Shown: piece by piece, positions 28,555-38,546 of the stretch
Numbering within the stretch: the first letter of the stretch is position 1
How the letters are laid out: every line of letters starts with the position of its first letter
Assembly: GCA_019115825.1 (NCBI GenBank)
Contig: DXCV01000033.1
Span: 1 to 64,000 of the forward strand
Reading direction: 5' to 3'
Origin: Candidatus Bacteroides pullicola
GTDB taxonomy: Bacteria > Bacteroidota > Bacteroidia > Bacteroidales > Bacteroidaceae
DNA: 64,000 bases
The notes under the pieces: model-generated
Told to the model about the DNA's origin: nothing
The model's database searches: none
Seen by the model: the letters and a program-made list of their open reading frames with translations, nothing else
Made by a program: the position numbers and the translations under genes

Positions 28555-29844
28555 ATGGAGAAAATCTACCAATACCTGCCCGAGGAGTTTGTCACCTTCG
28601 TCCTGGTGACGTTGTTCTCCTTGCTCATCGGCCTCTCGCAACGGCGCATCAGCCTGAAGCGCGAGGGCGAAACCACCCTTTTCGGCACTGACCGTACCTT
28701 CACTTTTATCGGCATCCTGGGGTATGTGTTGTATATCCTCGACCCGACGGAGTACCGCCTCTTTCTGGGCGGCGGAGCGGTGTTGGGGCTGCTGCTGGCG
28801 CTTAATTATTATGTGAAGCAGACGCACTATCGCGTGTTTGGCGTGACCACCATCGTCATAGCTCTCATCACCTATTGCCTGGCGCCGATAGTCATCACCC
28901 AGCCGTCGTGGTTTTATGTTATGGTAGTGGTGACGGTGCTGCTCTTCACGGAGCTGAAGCACACGTTCACGGAGTTGGCGCAACGCATGAAGAACGATGA
29001 GATGATTACGTTGGCCAAGTTCTTGGCCATCAGCGGCATCATCCTCCCCATGCTTCCGGACAAGACGCTGATACCCGGCATCAGCCTGACGCCCTACAGC
29101 GTGTGGCTGGCTACGGTGGTGGTGTCCGGCATTTCCTACCTCTCTTATTTGTTGCGGCGGTACGTTTTCCGTGAGTCGGGCATCTTGGTGTCTGGCATCG
29201 TAGGCGGACTTTATAGCAGCACGGCGACCATCTCCGTCCTGGCGCGCAAAAGCCGCGAAAGCTCAGCGGGGGAGGCGCCGGAGTATGCCTCGGCCATGCT
29301 CTTGGCAGTGAGCATGATGTTTCTGCGCTTCCTTATCCTGATAGGCATCTTCAGCCGGGAGGCGCTGGCTGTCATCTATCCCTACCTGTTGGCAATGGCG
29401 GTGGTGTCTGCTCTTGTGGCATGGTGGATTCACCGGCAACGGGCAGCTGCGGTGGACGCGCAGGCCGCCGATACCGACACGGGCAATCCGTTGGAGTTCA
29501 AAGTCGCCTTGATATTCGCGCTGCTCTTTGTGGTATTCACGCTGCTGACGCACTATACGCTGCTTTATGCGGGTACGGGAGGACTGACCGTCTTGTCTTT
29601 CATCTCCGGCGTAAGCGACATTACCCCTTTTATCCTCAACCTGCTGCAAGGTACAGGCAATGTCCCCGTGCCTCTCATCACAGCGTGCAGCCTTCAGGCC
29701 ATCGTCAGCAACATTGCCGTCAACCTTTGCTATGCCCTGTTCTTCGCCGGACGGAAGAGCGCGCTGCGTCGCTGGGTGTTGGTCGGCTTCGGGGTGGTGA
29801 TTGCGGTGAATGTGGGGCTGCTGGCTGCGTTTTATGTATTTTAA
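28555..29844 (+). CDS. MgtC/SapB-like and DUF4010 membrane protein
   Basis: LLIGLSQRRISLKREGETTLFGTDRTFTFIGILGYV, RDSGILVSGIVGGLYSSTATISVLARKS-like core; multi-TM. Confidence 0.87.
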   Translation: MEKIYQYLPEEFVTFVLVTLFSLLIGLSQRRISLKREGETTLFGTDRTFTFIGILGYVLYILDPTEYRLFLGGGAVLGLLLALNYYVKQTHYRVFGVTTIVIALITYCLAPIVITQPSWFYVMVVVTVLLFTELKHTFTELAQRMKNDEMITLAKFLAISGIILPMLPDKTLIPGISLTPYSVWLATVVVSGISYLSYLLRRYVFRESGILVSGIVGGLYSSTATISVLARKSRESSAGEAPEYASAMLLAVSMMFLRFLILIGIFSREALAVIYPYLLAMAVVSALVAWWIHRQRAAAVDAQAADTDTGNPLEFKVALIFALLFVVFTLLTHYTLLYAGTGGLTVLSFISGVSDITPFILNLLQGTGNVPVPLITACSLQAIVSNIAVNLCYALFFAGRKSALRRWVLVGFGVVIAVNVGLLAAFYVF

Positions 29845-29878
29845 CTCCTCTTACCGTCAGGTTTCTACGGAGAAGCTG

Positions 29879-29886
29879 TACTTTTG
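29879..29886 (+). promoter_or_regulatory. -7 promoter element TACTTTTG
   Basis: TAnnTTTG 37 bp upstream of ATG 29923; supports that start over 29884. Confidence 0.5.
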
Positions 29887-29922
29887 CGGCATTTATCAGA
29901 CGTTCATAAACAGACAAAGAAA

Positions 29923-32460
29923 ATGAAATTCAGACAAACCCTGCTGTTGCTGTGCTTGCTGACGTGCGGCATGGCAATGGCTCAGACGAGCGGTTCCTTC
30001 CGCGTGAAGGGTGTCGTGCTCGACTCGCTGACCCAGGAAGGCGAACCCTATGCTACAGTCAAGATTGCGAAGAAGAACAAGCCGGAGAAAGCCGTCAAAG
30101 CTGTGCTCACCGACATCAACGGAGCATTCAGCGCCACGGTGAACGGACAGGGCGACTTCCTGCTCACCATAAGTTCGATGGGACGTGAACCGTTGGTGCG
30201 GGAATTTGCTTCTGGTGCAAAGGAAGTGGACCTAGGTACGCTCTACATCACCGATGCCGCCAACGAACTGGCCGAAGTGGTGGTTACCGCCCAGAAACCC
30301 TTGGTGAAGGCGGATATCGACAAGATAGAGTATAACGTAGCCGACGACCCCGACTCGGAAACCAACTCCCTGCTGGAGATGCTCCGCAAGGTGCCGATGG
30401 TCACCGTGGATGGCGAGGACAACATCCAGGTGAACGGCAGCAGCAGCTTCAAGGTGTACGTCAACGGACGCCCCAACAACATGATGAGCAACAATCCCAA
30501 GGAGGTGCTGAAGAGTATGCCTGCCAACACCATCAAGCACATCGAGGTCATCACCAATCCCGGTCCTAAATACGATGCCGAGGGTGTGGGCGGCATCTTG
30601 AACATCGTCACCGAGGGAGGCGGCTTCGAAGGATACACCGTCACCCTCAGCGCCAACGGCAGCAACCGCGGGGCAGGTGGAGGATTCTTCGGCACGGTGC
30701 AGAAAGGCAAGTTCACCCTCAGCGCACGCTATAATTATAACAAGAGCTACAGCCCCCGCAGCTATATGGGAGGCAGTCAGACGGCTACCGAACCTTCCGC
30801 CGACCGCGCCAACGTGGCCTACGGCGGCAGCAGCAAGAGTGACGGCAACTTCCAGGCGGGCAGTCTGGAGGCGAGCTACGAGATAGACACGCTCAATCTG
30901 GTGACCGCTTCTTTCGGCTTGTGGGGAGGAGGCAACGACGGGCATAGCGGATCGTCCTACCTCGCCACCTCGTCCGTAGAGCCGGTGGGCGCCACGCTCT
31001 ACCGCTACACCACCGCCGGACGCAGCCACTCCTCGTGGTACTCCATCGACGGCGGCTTGGATTACCAGCACATCTTCCCGCACGTGAAGAACCGCATGCT
31101 GACCATTTCCTACAAAATCAATACCCGCCCCGATACTTCGGATTCCTACTCCGAATACAGCGTGGACGACGGCTACGCCACCGACTGGGCCGACTACATC
31201 CGCCGCTTGGAAGACCTGCGGATGGACGGCAGCCAAAACACTACCGAGCACACCGTGCAAACCGACTTCACCACGCCCATCGGCCAATACCACACGGTGG
31301 AGACGGGCGTGAAGTACATCCGCCGCAACAACTCGGCGGACAACGACCGCTACACCCGCCGGCAGGATGGAAGCGACTATGCCTTCGACGAGGATCATAG
31401 CACCCACTACCGCCATGCCAACGACATCCTGGCCGCCTACTTAGGGTATGCCCTGCGCTGGAAGAAACTCTCCGGACGTCTGGGTGTGCGCTACGAGCAC
31501 ACCATCCAAAACGTGAAGTACCTCCTGGGGCGCGGCGAAGACTTCCGCAAGGATTTTGACGACGTGGTGCCCTCCGCTTCGATAGGATGGAAATTGAGCG
31601 ACTTCTCCAACGTTCGCCTGGGCTACAACATGCGCATCTACCGCCCCGGCATCTGGTATCTGAATCCCTATCTGGACGACAGCAATCCGTCGGCCATGAG
31701 CCAGGGCAACTCCGACCTGGACAGCGAGAAGAATCACTCGTTTGACCTGAGCTACAGCAGCTTCTCCCAGAAGTTCAACATCAATCTGTCTGCCCGCTAT
31801 TCCTTCACGAACAACAGCATCCAGCCTGTCACCCGCCTGGTGTCCGAGACGGAAATCGCCGACCTGAATCCGGAGAACTATACGGGCAAGGATGTGCTCT
31901 ACACCTCCTATTATAATATTGGCAAGAGCCGCAACGCTTCGCTCAGCGCCTACGTCAATTGGAATGCCTCGTCCAACACGCGCGTCTATGTCAATCTCTT
32001 TGGCGGCTACACCCAGTTGAAGGGTGCGGACGGCTTGGAGAACCACGGATGGAACCTTTTCGCCTTTGGCGGGGCGCAGCAGAGCTTCAAGCATGATTGG
32101 CGCCTCAGTCTGAATGTCTACGGCCAGACGCCGTGGATTATGCTGCAAGGCAAGGGCAGCAGCTTCCTGGGCTATTCGCTCAGCTTGAACAAATCGTTCC
32201 TGGACAAGCGCCTCACCCTCTCGGCGTTCGCCAGCAATTTCCTGGAGAAATACCAGCGTTATGAGTCGCACACCGAGGGTGCCGGCTTCCGCAGCGATTC
32301 ATGGAACCGTTTTCCGCAAGCCAATTTCGGCGTGAGCGTCAGCTACCGCCTGGGCGAGCTGAAAGCCAGCGTGAAGCGTGTAGCGCGCAGCATCAGCAAT
32401 GACGACGTCAAGAGCGGCGGCAGCGAAGGCGGCGGAGGAAGTATGGGGGGAGGACAATAA
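29923..32460 (+). CDS. Outer membrane beta-barrel / TonB-dependent receptor-like protein
   Basis: Signal peptide, CarboxypepD_reg-like domain, plug-like ETNSLLEMLRKVPMVTVDGEDNIQVNGSSSFKVYVNGRP, GPKYDAEGVGGILNIVT, barrel. Confidence 0.92.
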   Translation: MKFRQTLLLLCLLTCGMAMAQTSGSFRVKGVVLDSLTQEGEPYATVKIAKKNKPEKAVKAVLTDINGAFSATVNGQGDFLLTISSMGREPLVREFASGAKEVDLGTLYITDAANELAEVVVTAQKPLVKADIDKIEYNVADDPDSETNSLLEMLRKVPMVTVDGEDNIQVNGSSSFKVYVNGRPNNMMSNNPKEVLKSMPANTIKHIEVITNPGPKYDAEGVGGILNIVTEGGGFEGYTVTLSANGSNRGAGGGFFGTVQKGKFTLSARYNYNKSYSPRSYMGGSQTATEPSADRANVAYGGSSKSDGNFQAGSLEASYEIDTLNLVTASFGLWGGGNDGHSGSSYLATSSVEPVGATLYRYTTAGRSHSSWYSIDGGLDYQHIFPHVKNRMLTISYKINTRPDTSDSYSEYSVDDGYATDWADYIRRLEDLRMDGSQNTTEHTVQTDFTTPIGQYHTVETGVKYIRRNNSADNDRYTRRQDGSDYAFDEDHSTHYRHANDILAAYLGYALRWKKLSGRLGVRYEHTIQNVKYLLGRGEDFRKDFDDVVPSASIGWKLSDFSNVRLGYNMRIYRPGIWYLNPYLDDSNPSAMSQGNSDLDSEKNHSFDLSYSSFSQKFNINLSARYSFTNNSIQPVTRLVSETEIADLNPENYTGKDVLYTSYYNIGKSRNASLSAYVNWNASSNTRVYVNLFGGYTQLKGADGLENHGWNLFAFGGAQQSFKHDWRLSLNVYGQTPWIMLQGKGSSFLGYSLSLNKSFLDKRLTLSAFASNFLEKYQRYESHTEGAGFRSDSWNRFPQANFGVSVSYRLGELKASVKRVARSISNDDVKSGGSEGGGGSMGGGQ

Positions 32461-32531
32461 TATCCTCTCTGCGCAGGGATAACTCCGAGTACGGACGGGG
32501 ATATACCTGGGCAAAGGCTTGGTAAAAGACG

Positions 32532-32583
32532 GGATTCCCTATTGATTTCCTGCCCTTTCTATTGGGAAATCAATAGGGAATCC
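32532..32583. promoter_or_regulatory. Perfect 19-bp inverted repeat, probable operator of the MNT-HEPN operon
   Basis: GGATTCCCTATTGATTTCC (32532-32550) / GGAAATCAATAGGGAATCC (32565-32583), ending 1 nt before TATATTTG. Confidence 0.7.
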
Positions 32584-32584
32584 G

Positions 32585-32592
32585 TATATTTG
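32585..32592 (+). promoter_or_regulatory. -7 promoter element TATATTTG
   Basis: TAnnTTTG 24 bp upstream of the MNT start. Confidence 0.6.
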
Positions 32593-32615
32593 TAGCATTC
32601 TTATGAAAGACGATT

Positions 32616-32930
32616 ATGAGACGGACGGAAGTTGTCAGACAAATCAAGGAAATCATCCGACAGGTAGATCCAACGGCAGAGGTCATCTTGTTTGGTTCGG
32701 AAGCGCGGGGAGACGCACGTCCTGACAGCGATATAGACTTGTTGGTTTTGCTGGATGGTGACACCCTCTCATTGGCTCGTGAGGAGACTGTTACGATGCC
32801 TTTGTACGAATTGGAACTGAATACTGGTGTGTGCATCAGTCCTATTGTGATGTTGAAGAAACAATGGCGAAACCGTCCGTTCAAGACGCCATTCTATGTG
32901 AATGTGGTCAATGAAGGAGTATTGCTATGA
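32616..32930 (+). CDS. MNT-type minimal nucleotidyltransferase (putative antitoxin)
   Basis: VILFGSEARGDARPDSDIDLLVLLDGD (GSx10DxD). Confidence 0.92.
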   Translation: MRRTEVVRQIKEIIRQVDPTAEVILFGSEARGDARPDSDIDLLVLLDGDTLSLAREETVTMPLYELELNTGVCISPIVMLKKQWRNRPFKTPFYVNVVNEGVLL

Positions 32931-33331
32931 AGGAAAAACTAGATGAGGAAAGCAAGAAAGCGTTGGTTGCTTATCGTTTGGAGCGTGCGTACAGCACGTT
33001 GAAAGAGGCTGACGTGATGAGGCGGGAGGGCTTTTATAATGCAACCGTCAATAGGTTGTATTATGCTTGTTATTATGCCGCTGTAGCGCTACTCTTGAAA
33101 AACGACATACAGACGCAGACGCATAATGGGGTAAAGACGATGCTGGGCTTACACTTCGTGTCGACTGGAAAATTATCTGTCCGTATGGGAAAGACATTCG
33201 GTACGTTGTTTGAGAAACGTCATAGTGGTGACTATGATGATTTTGTCTATTGTGATAAGGAATTGGTAGATGCGTTATTTCCACAAGCAGAAGACTTTAT
33301 CAATGCTGTTCATACCCTGATTGACAAATAA
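32927..33331 (+). CDS. HEPN domain protein (putative toxin partner of MNT)
   Basis: YNATVNRLYYACYYAAVALLLKNDIQTQTHNGVKTMLGLHFV; ATGA overlap with MNT gene. Confidence 0.9.
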   Translation: MKEKLDEESKKALVAYRLERAYSTLKEADVMRREGFYNATVNRLYYACYYAAVALLLKNDIQTQTHNGVKTMLGLHFVSTGKLSVRMGKTFGTLFEKRHSGDYDDFVYCDKELVDALFPQAEDFINAVHTLIDK

Positions 33332-33367
33332 TCCCTCCAATCTTTTTCCCATATCCCCCTTTTTTCG

Positions 33368-33375
33368 TACATTTG
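33368..33375 (+). promoter_or_regulatory. -7 promoter element TACATTTG
   Basis: TAnnTTTG 56 bp upstream of 33431. Confidence 0.55.
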
Positions 33376-33430
33376 CCTGCCCCCTTCCGCCAACGCCGGC
33401 GGGAGGCGCATTACAATCCCCGGACAAATT

Positions 33431-36109
33431 ATGAGCGAAGACTACGAAATACCCAAAGACGACATTAATCCCGACGCAACGCCCGAGGCGAGCGCCGAAC
33501 ATACCGATTACAAACCTGCTGACGCCAACACCGGCGACGTGCGCCACCGCCTGAGCGGCATGTATCAGAACTGGTTCTTGGATTACGCCTCCTACGTCAT
33601 CCTGGAGCGTGCTGTACCCCATGTGGCGGACGGATTGAAACCCGTGCAACGCCGCATCCTGCACACCATGCGCCGCATGGAGGACGGACGATACAACAAG
33701 GTGGCCAACATCGTGGGAGAGGCTATGAAATTCCATCCGCACGGCGATGCTTCCATCAAGGATGCGCTGGTGCAGCTGGGACAGAAAGACCTCCTCATCG
33801 ACTGCCAAGGAAACTGGGGAAACATCCTCACCGGAGACGATGCCGCCGCCGGCCGATACATCGAAGCACGCCTCACCAAATTTGCCCTGGACGTTGTTTT
33901 CAATCCGAAAACAACCGAGTGGAAGCAATCCTACGACGGGCGTAACCGCGAGCCGGTGACTCTCCCCGTCAAGTTCCCCCTGCTGCTGGCGCAGGGCGTG
34001 GAAGGCATTGCCGTGGGCTTGTCCTCCAAGATATTGCCCCATAACTTCAACGAGTTGTGCGAAGCCGCCATCAGCTACCTGCACGGCGAGGAGTTCCACC
34101 TCTATCCCGACTTCCAGACAGGCGGCAGCATCGACGTCTCCCGCTACAACGACGGCGAGCGTGGCGGCTCCGTGCGTGTGCGCTCCAAGATAGAGAAGGT
34201 GGACAACAAGACGCTGGCCATCCGCGAGATACCCTACGGCAAGACCGTGGCGAGCGTGTGCGACTCCATCGTGAAAGCCAGCGAGAAAGGCAAGATAAAG
34301 ATTCGCAAAGTGGAGGATTTGACTTCGGGGAACGTGGAGATACTCGTGCACCTGGCTCCCGGCGTGTCGTCGGACAAGACCATCGACGCCCTCTACGCCT
34401 TCACCGACTGCGAGGTGAACATATCGCCCAACTGCTGCGTCATAGACGAGCAGAAACCGCATTTCCTGGCCGTCAGCGACGTCCTCCGCCGCTCGGTGGA
34501 CAACACCAAGGAACTGCTGCGCCGCGAGCTCCAGATACGCCGGGATGAGGTGATGGAGAGCCTGCACTTCGCCTCCCTGGAGAAAATCTTCATCGAGGAG
34601 CGCATCTACAAGGACGCCGAGTTCGAGCAAGCCAAGTCGATGGACGCCGCCTGCGAGCATATCGACCTGCGCCTCACACCCTACTATCCCACCTTCATCC
34701 GCGAGGTGACCAAGGACGACATCCTCCGCCTGATGGAAATCAAGATGGCGCGCATCCTCAAGTTCAACTCTGACAAGGCCGAGGAGCAGATAGCCCGCAT
34801 GAAAGCCGAAGTGGAGGAGATTGACCGCCACCTGGCCAACCTGGTGGAGTACACCGTGGAGTGGTTCCGCATGTTGGAGGAGAAATACGGCAAGAATTTC
34901 CCCCGCCGCACCGAGCTGCGCAGCTTCGACGTCATCGAGGCTACCAAAGTTATCGAAGCCAACGAGAAGCTCTACATCAACCGCGAGGAAGGCTTCATCG
35001 GCACCGGCCTGAAGAAGGACGAGTTCGTGGCCAACTGCTCGCCCATCGACGACGTCATCATCTTCTACCGCGACGGCAAGTATGTCATCACGCCCGTGGC
35101 GGACAAGAAGTTCGTGGGCAAGAACATCCTCTATATCAACATCTTCAAGAAGAACGACAAGCGCACCATCTACAACGTGGCCTACCGCGACGGCAAAGAC
35201 GGCACGTGCTACATCAAGCGTTTTGCCGTCACCGGCATCGTGCGCGACCGCGAATACGACCTCACGCAGGGCAAGCCCGATTCGCGCATCCTCTACTTCA
35301 GCGCCAACCCCAACGGCGAGGCGGAAGTCATCAAGGTGACGCTCAAACCCAATCCGCGCGTGCGCAAGATTGTCTTCGAGGAAGACTTCAGCCAGCTGGC
35401 CATCAAAGGACGCCAAGCCATCGGCAACATCCTGACGCGCCTGCCCGTCCACAAGATTGTGCTGAAGCAGCGCGGAGCCTCCACGCTGGGCGGACGCAAG
35501 GTGTGGTTCGACCGCGACGTCCTCCGCCTCAACTACGACGGACGCGGTGAATATCTGGGCGAGTTCCAGACGGACGACCGCATCCTTGTGGTGCTGGAGA
35601 ACGGCGACTTCTACGCCACCAACTTCGACCTGGAGAACCACTACGAACCTAATATCCGCTTCCTCGAGAAGTTCGACCCGCAGAAGGTGTGGACGGCCGT
35701 CCTCTACGATGCCGACCAGCAGGGCTATCCCTACATCAAGCGCTTCTGCTTCGAGCCCACCGCCCGCAAGCAGAACTACCTGGGCGAGAATCCCAAGAAC
35801 CAGCTCATCCTCCTGACGGACGAGTACTATCCGCGCCTGGAGGTGGTCTTCGGCGGGCACGATGCCTTCCGCGACCCGCTGGTGGTGGAGGCCGACGACT
35901 TTATTGCTGTCAAAGGATTCAAGGCGAAAGGCAAGCGCCTGACCACCTACGCCATAGACACCATCAACGAGCTGGAGCCCACGCGCCGTCCCGAGTCTGC
36001 GCCCGAAGCACCGGCCACGACGGAGGAAGCCGAAGACCTTGACCCGGACAAAGACAAGACGCCGGGCGACATACTGGACGAACTGACAGGACAAATGAAA
36101 CTGTTTTGA
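33431..36109 (+). CDS. parC: DNA gyrase/topoisomerase IV subunit A (ParC-like)
   Basis: YASYVILERAVPHVADGLKPVQRRILHTM, KFHPHGDASIKDALVQLGQKDLLIDCQGNWGNILTGDDAAAGRYIEARLT. Confidence 0.95.
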   Translation: MSEDYEIPKDDINPDATPEASAEHTDYKPADANTGDVRHRLSGMYQNWFLDYASYVILERAVPHVADGLKPVQRRILHTMRRMEDGRYNKVANIVGEAMKFHPHGDASIKDALVQLGQKDLLIDCQGNWGNILTGDDAAAGRYIEARLTKFALDVVFNPKTTEWKQSYDGRNREPVTLPVKFPLLLAQGVEGIAVGLSSKILPHNFNELCEAAISYLHGEEFHLYPDFQTGGSIDVSRYNDGERGGSVRVRSKIEKVDNKTLAIREIPYGKTVASVCDSIVKASEKGKIKIRKVEDLTSGNVEILVHLAPGVSSDKTIDALYAFTDCEVNISPNCCVIDEQKPHFLAVSDVLRRSVDNTKELLRRELQIRRDEVMESLHFASLEKIFIEERIYKDAEFEQAKSMDAACEHIDLRLTPYYPTFIREVTKDDILRLMEIKMARILKFNSDKAEEQIARMKAEVEEIDRHLANLVEYTVEWFRMLEEKYGKNFPRRTELRSFDVIEATKVIEANEKLYINREEGFIGTGLKKDEFVANCSPIDDVIIFYRDGKYVITPVADKKFVGKNILYINIFKKNDKRTIYNVAYRDGKDGTCYIKRFAVTGIVRDREYDLTQGKPDSRILYFSANPNGEAEVIKVTLKPNPRVRKIVFEEDFSQLAIKGRQAIGNILTRLPVHKIVLKQRGASTLGGRKVWFDRDVLRLNYDGRGEYLGEFQTDDRILVVLENGDFYATNFDLENHYEPNIRFLEKFDPQKVWTAVLYDADQQGYPYIKRFCFEPTARKQNYLGENPKNQLILLTDEYYPRLEVVFGGHDAFRDPLVVEADDFIAVKGFKAKGKRLTTYAIDTINELEPTRRPESAPEAPATTEEAEDLDPDKDKTPGDILDELTGQMKLF

Positions 36110-36113
36110 CACT

Positions 36114-36920
36114 ATGCTACCCTTTCTCTCTATTCTCGCGCTTTCGGCCGTCCTGTCCGCGGCTTCCCCGGCGGACACCGTGCAGGCGGACGACGCCCGT
36201 CCCATCGAGCGTGCCACGATGTACGGCCTCGGCTGGGCCAACGAGTATGACACCTACCTTTCGCCCCAGGAATACCGCGGCATCGAGTTCCGCCTCTCGC
36301 GCGAGAGCCTGCGCCGCACCCGTTGGGCGGACGGACGCCTGGTGCGCCAATCCTTCTTCCAAGGTTACGCCAACTACACGCACAACCACGTGGACAACAA
36401 CAACGCCCTGGGCGCCCTCGTCAACTGGAACTGGGGATTGCACTACGACTTCCCCGTGGCCGACGGCCTGCACCTCTTCGCCGGCGGCTTGGCCGACCTC
36501 TCCGGCGGCTTCCTCTGGAACTTCCGCAACGGCAACAATCCCGCCAACGCCCGCGCTGCTGTGGCCGTGGATGCTTCCGTGGGAGGCGCGTGGGACTTCC
36601 GCCTGCGTCGCGTGCCCTTCCGCCTGCGCTACCAGTTGGATGTACCTCTTGTCGGCGCGATGTTCTCTCCCCACTACGGGCAGTCCTATTATGAAATCTT
36701 TTCCCAAGGCAATGCCGGCGGGGTAGTGCGCTTCACGTCGTTGCACAACCGCCCGTCGTGGCGCCACCGCCTGTCGCTGGATTTCCCCGTGGGGCGCGCC
36801 CGGATGCGCTTCACCTACCTGTGGGACGCCCAGCAGTCCGAAGTCAACCATATCCGCACCCATGCCTACGGACATATCTTCATGGTGGGATTTGTCAAAC
36901 GGTTCAACCTGATAAAATAG
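36114..36920 (+). CDS. DUF3316-type outer membrane-like protein
   Basis: Signal peptide; ATMYGLGWANEYDTYLSPQEYRGIEFRLSRES; beta-rich; immediately follows parC. Confidence 0.75.
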   Translation: MLPFLSILALSAVLSAASPADTVQADDARPIERATMYGLGWANEYDTYLSPQEYRGIEFRLSRESLRRTRWADGRLVRQSFFQGYANYTHNHVDNNNALGALVNWNWGLHYDFPVADGLHLFAGGLADLSGGFLWNFRNGNNPANARAAVAVDASVGGAWDFRLRRVPFRLRYQLDVPLVGAMFSPHYGQSYYEIFSQGNAGGVVRFTSLHNRPSWRHRLSLDFPVGRARMRFTYLWDAQQSEVNHIRTHAYGHIFMVGFVKRFNLIK

Positions 36921-36927
36921 CCTGACA

Positions 36928-37926
36928 ATGAAACAGCTTTCTCTCCTCCTGTCCCTCCTTCTGCTCTTTGCCTCGTGCATCCGCGAGGAGGAATACGACA
37001 ACAGCGCCGTCGGCAACTTCGAAGCGCTGTGGACGCTCATCGACGAACACTACTGCTACCTGGACTACAAGCAGATAGACTGGGATGCCATCCACGAGCA
37101 ATACCGCCGGCAGATAACGGACGATATGGGCAGTGACGCCCTCTTCGAGGTGCTGGGCAATATGCTGGCCGAGTTGCGCGACGGCCACGTCAACCTCTAC
37201 TCCGCCTGGAACACCGCCCGCTACTGGGACTGGTACCTGGACTATCCGCGCAACTTCAGCGAGGCGTTGATTGAAGATTACCTCGGACGCGACTACCGCA
37301 TCGGCGGCGGTGCCAGGTACACCATCCTCAAGGACAACATCGGCTACGTCTACTACCCCGACTTCTCCGCCGGCATCGGCGATGGCAACCTGGACGAGAT
37401 GCTGCTCTACCTCGGCGTATGCAACGGCCTTATCATCGACGTGCGCGGCAACGGCGGCGGCAACCTGACCACCTCGTCCAAGCTCGCCGCCCGCTTCACC
37501 AACGAGCGCGTCCATGTGGGATACCTGCAGCACAAGACCGGTCCCGGCCACAGCGATTTCTCCGACCCCGAGCCAATCTACATCGACCCGTCCGATGGCG
37601 TGCGCTGGCAGAAGCCTGTCGTCGTGCTGACCAACCGCCACAGCTACAGCGCGACCAACGACTTTGTCAACTCCATGCGCTGCTTCCCCCAAGTCACCCT
37701 CGTGGGCGACCGCACAGGCGGCGGGGGAGGTATGCCCTTCTCTTCCGAGCTGCCCAACGGCTGGGGCGTCCGCTTCTCCGCCAGTCCCACGCTGGATGCC
37801 GACGGCCAGCACATCGAGGACGGCATTGACCCCGACATCCATGTGGATATGACCGAGGAGGACGAGGCGCGGGGAGTGGATACCATTATCGAAACGGCGA
37901 GGAAAGCATTGAAAAACCGCACCTGA
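36928..37926 (+). CDS. S41 family peptidase (tail-specific protease-like lipoprotein)
   Basis: Lipobox LLFASCIREEE; LIIDVRGNGGGNL, VVVLTNRHSYSATNDFVNSMRCFPQVTLVGDRTGGGGGMPF. Confidence 0.93.
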   Translation: MKQLSLLLSLLLLFASCIREEEYDNSAVGNFEALWTLIDEHYCYLDYKQIDWDAIHEQYRRQITDDMGSDALFEVLGNMLAELRDGHVNLYSAWNTARYWDWYLDYPRNFSEALIEDYLGRDYRIGGGARYTILKDNIGYVYYPDFSAGIGDGNLDEMLLYLGVCNGLIIDVRGNGGGNLTTSSKLAARFTNERVHVGYLQHKTGPGHSDFSDPEPIYIDPSDGVRWQKPVVVLTNRHSYSATNDFVNSMRCFPQVTLVGDRTGGGGGMPFSSELPNGWGVRFSASPTLDADGQHIEDGIDPDIHVDMTEEDEARGVDTIIETARKALKNRT

Positions 37927-37973
37927 TTCGTCAACTTCCTCGCCGAAACTTTGCCGGAAACGAAAAATCTCCG

Positions 37974-37981
37974 TATCTTTG
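37974..37981 (+). promoter_or_regulatory. -7 promoter element TATCTTTG of tRNA-Leu
   Basis: TAnnTTTG 24 bp upstream of the tRNA 5' end. Confidence 0.65.
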
Positions 37982-38004
37982 CGCCCGTTCACACTAAACT
38001 TGTT

Positions 38005-38086
38005 GCGGGTGTGGCGTAATTGGCAGCCGCGCCAGACTTAGGATCTGGTGCCGAAAGGCGTGCAGGTTCGAGTCCTGTCACCCGCA
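38005..38086 (+). tRNA. tRNA-Leu (anticodon TAG)
   Basis: GCGGGTG...CACCCGC acceptor stem; AGACTTAGGATCT anticodon arm; variable arm; GGTTCGAGTCC T-loop. Confidence 0.95.
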
Positions 38087-38123
38087 CAAAGATACGGAGT
38101 AAAAACGCTTGCGTCGTCCTTCT

Positions 38124-38546
38124 TCACTTCACCCTAATCCACATCATCTCCCCCTCCGGCCTCTCCGCCAGACGCTTCATCAGTCGTTGCAGCCACTGGC
38201 GCGAATCGAACAACCGTCCGGGATAATGCTTCAAGGTATGGCCCACCAGGATGCACCCCTCGGTGTCCTCCGCTGTGTTGCCTGCATGGATGCGTATGCC
38301 CTCGAAACCGCGCACATGGAGCAGCAGCGGCAGCCACTTCCCGCCGAACTTCGGCGAGCGGGTGATGAACAGCGGATAATACCCTTCGGGAATGGCCGTC
38401 CGGCCGGGTATCTTGATCTCTTTTCCGCGCGGAGGTATGTCGCGCCACGTCGGTTCAAGCGTGTTGCAGAAGGGTTTCCCCTCTATCGAGAGGATACCCA
38501 AGGTGTAGTACTTTCGCTTCTTAGTTCGCTTTAAGGTCAATTCCAT
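38124..38546 (-). CDS. DUF5675 family protein
   Basis: MELTLKRTKKRKYYTLGILSIEGKPFCNTLEPTWRDI..IRIHAGNTAEDTEGCILVGHT. Confidence 0.88.
   Translation of the reverse strand: MELTLKRTKKRKYYTLGILSIEGKPFCNTLEPTWRDIPPRGKEIKIPGRTAIPEGYYPLFITRSPKFGGKWLPLLLHVRGFEGIRIHAGNTAEDTEGCILVGHTLKHYPGRLFDSRQWLQRLMKRLAERPEGEMMWIRVK

Noticed and set aside
33275-36253. 992-aa minus-strand ORF opposite parC
   Set aside because: Antisense artefact of high-GC codon bias; parC on the + strand has all conserved motifs and the antisense protein has no recognisable domain.
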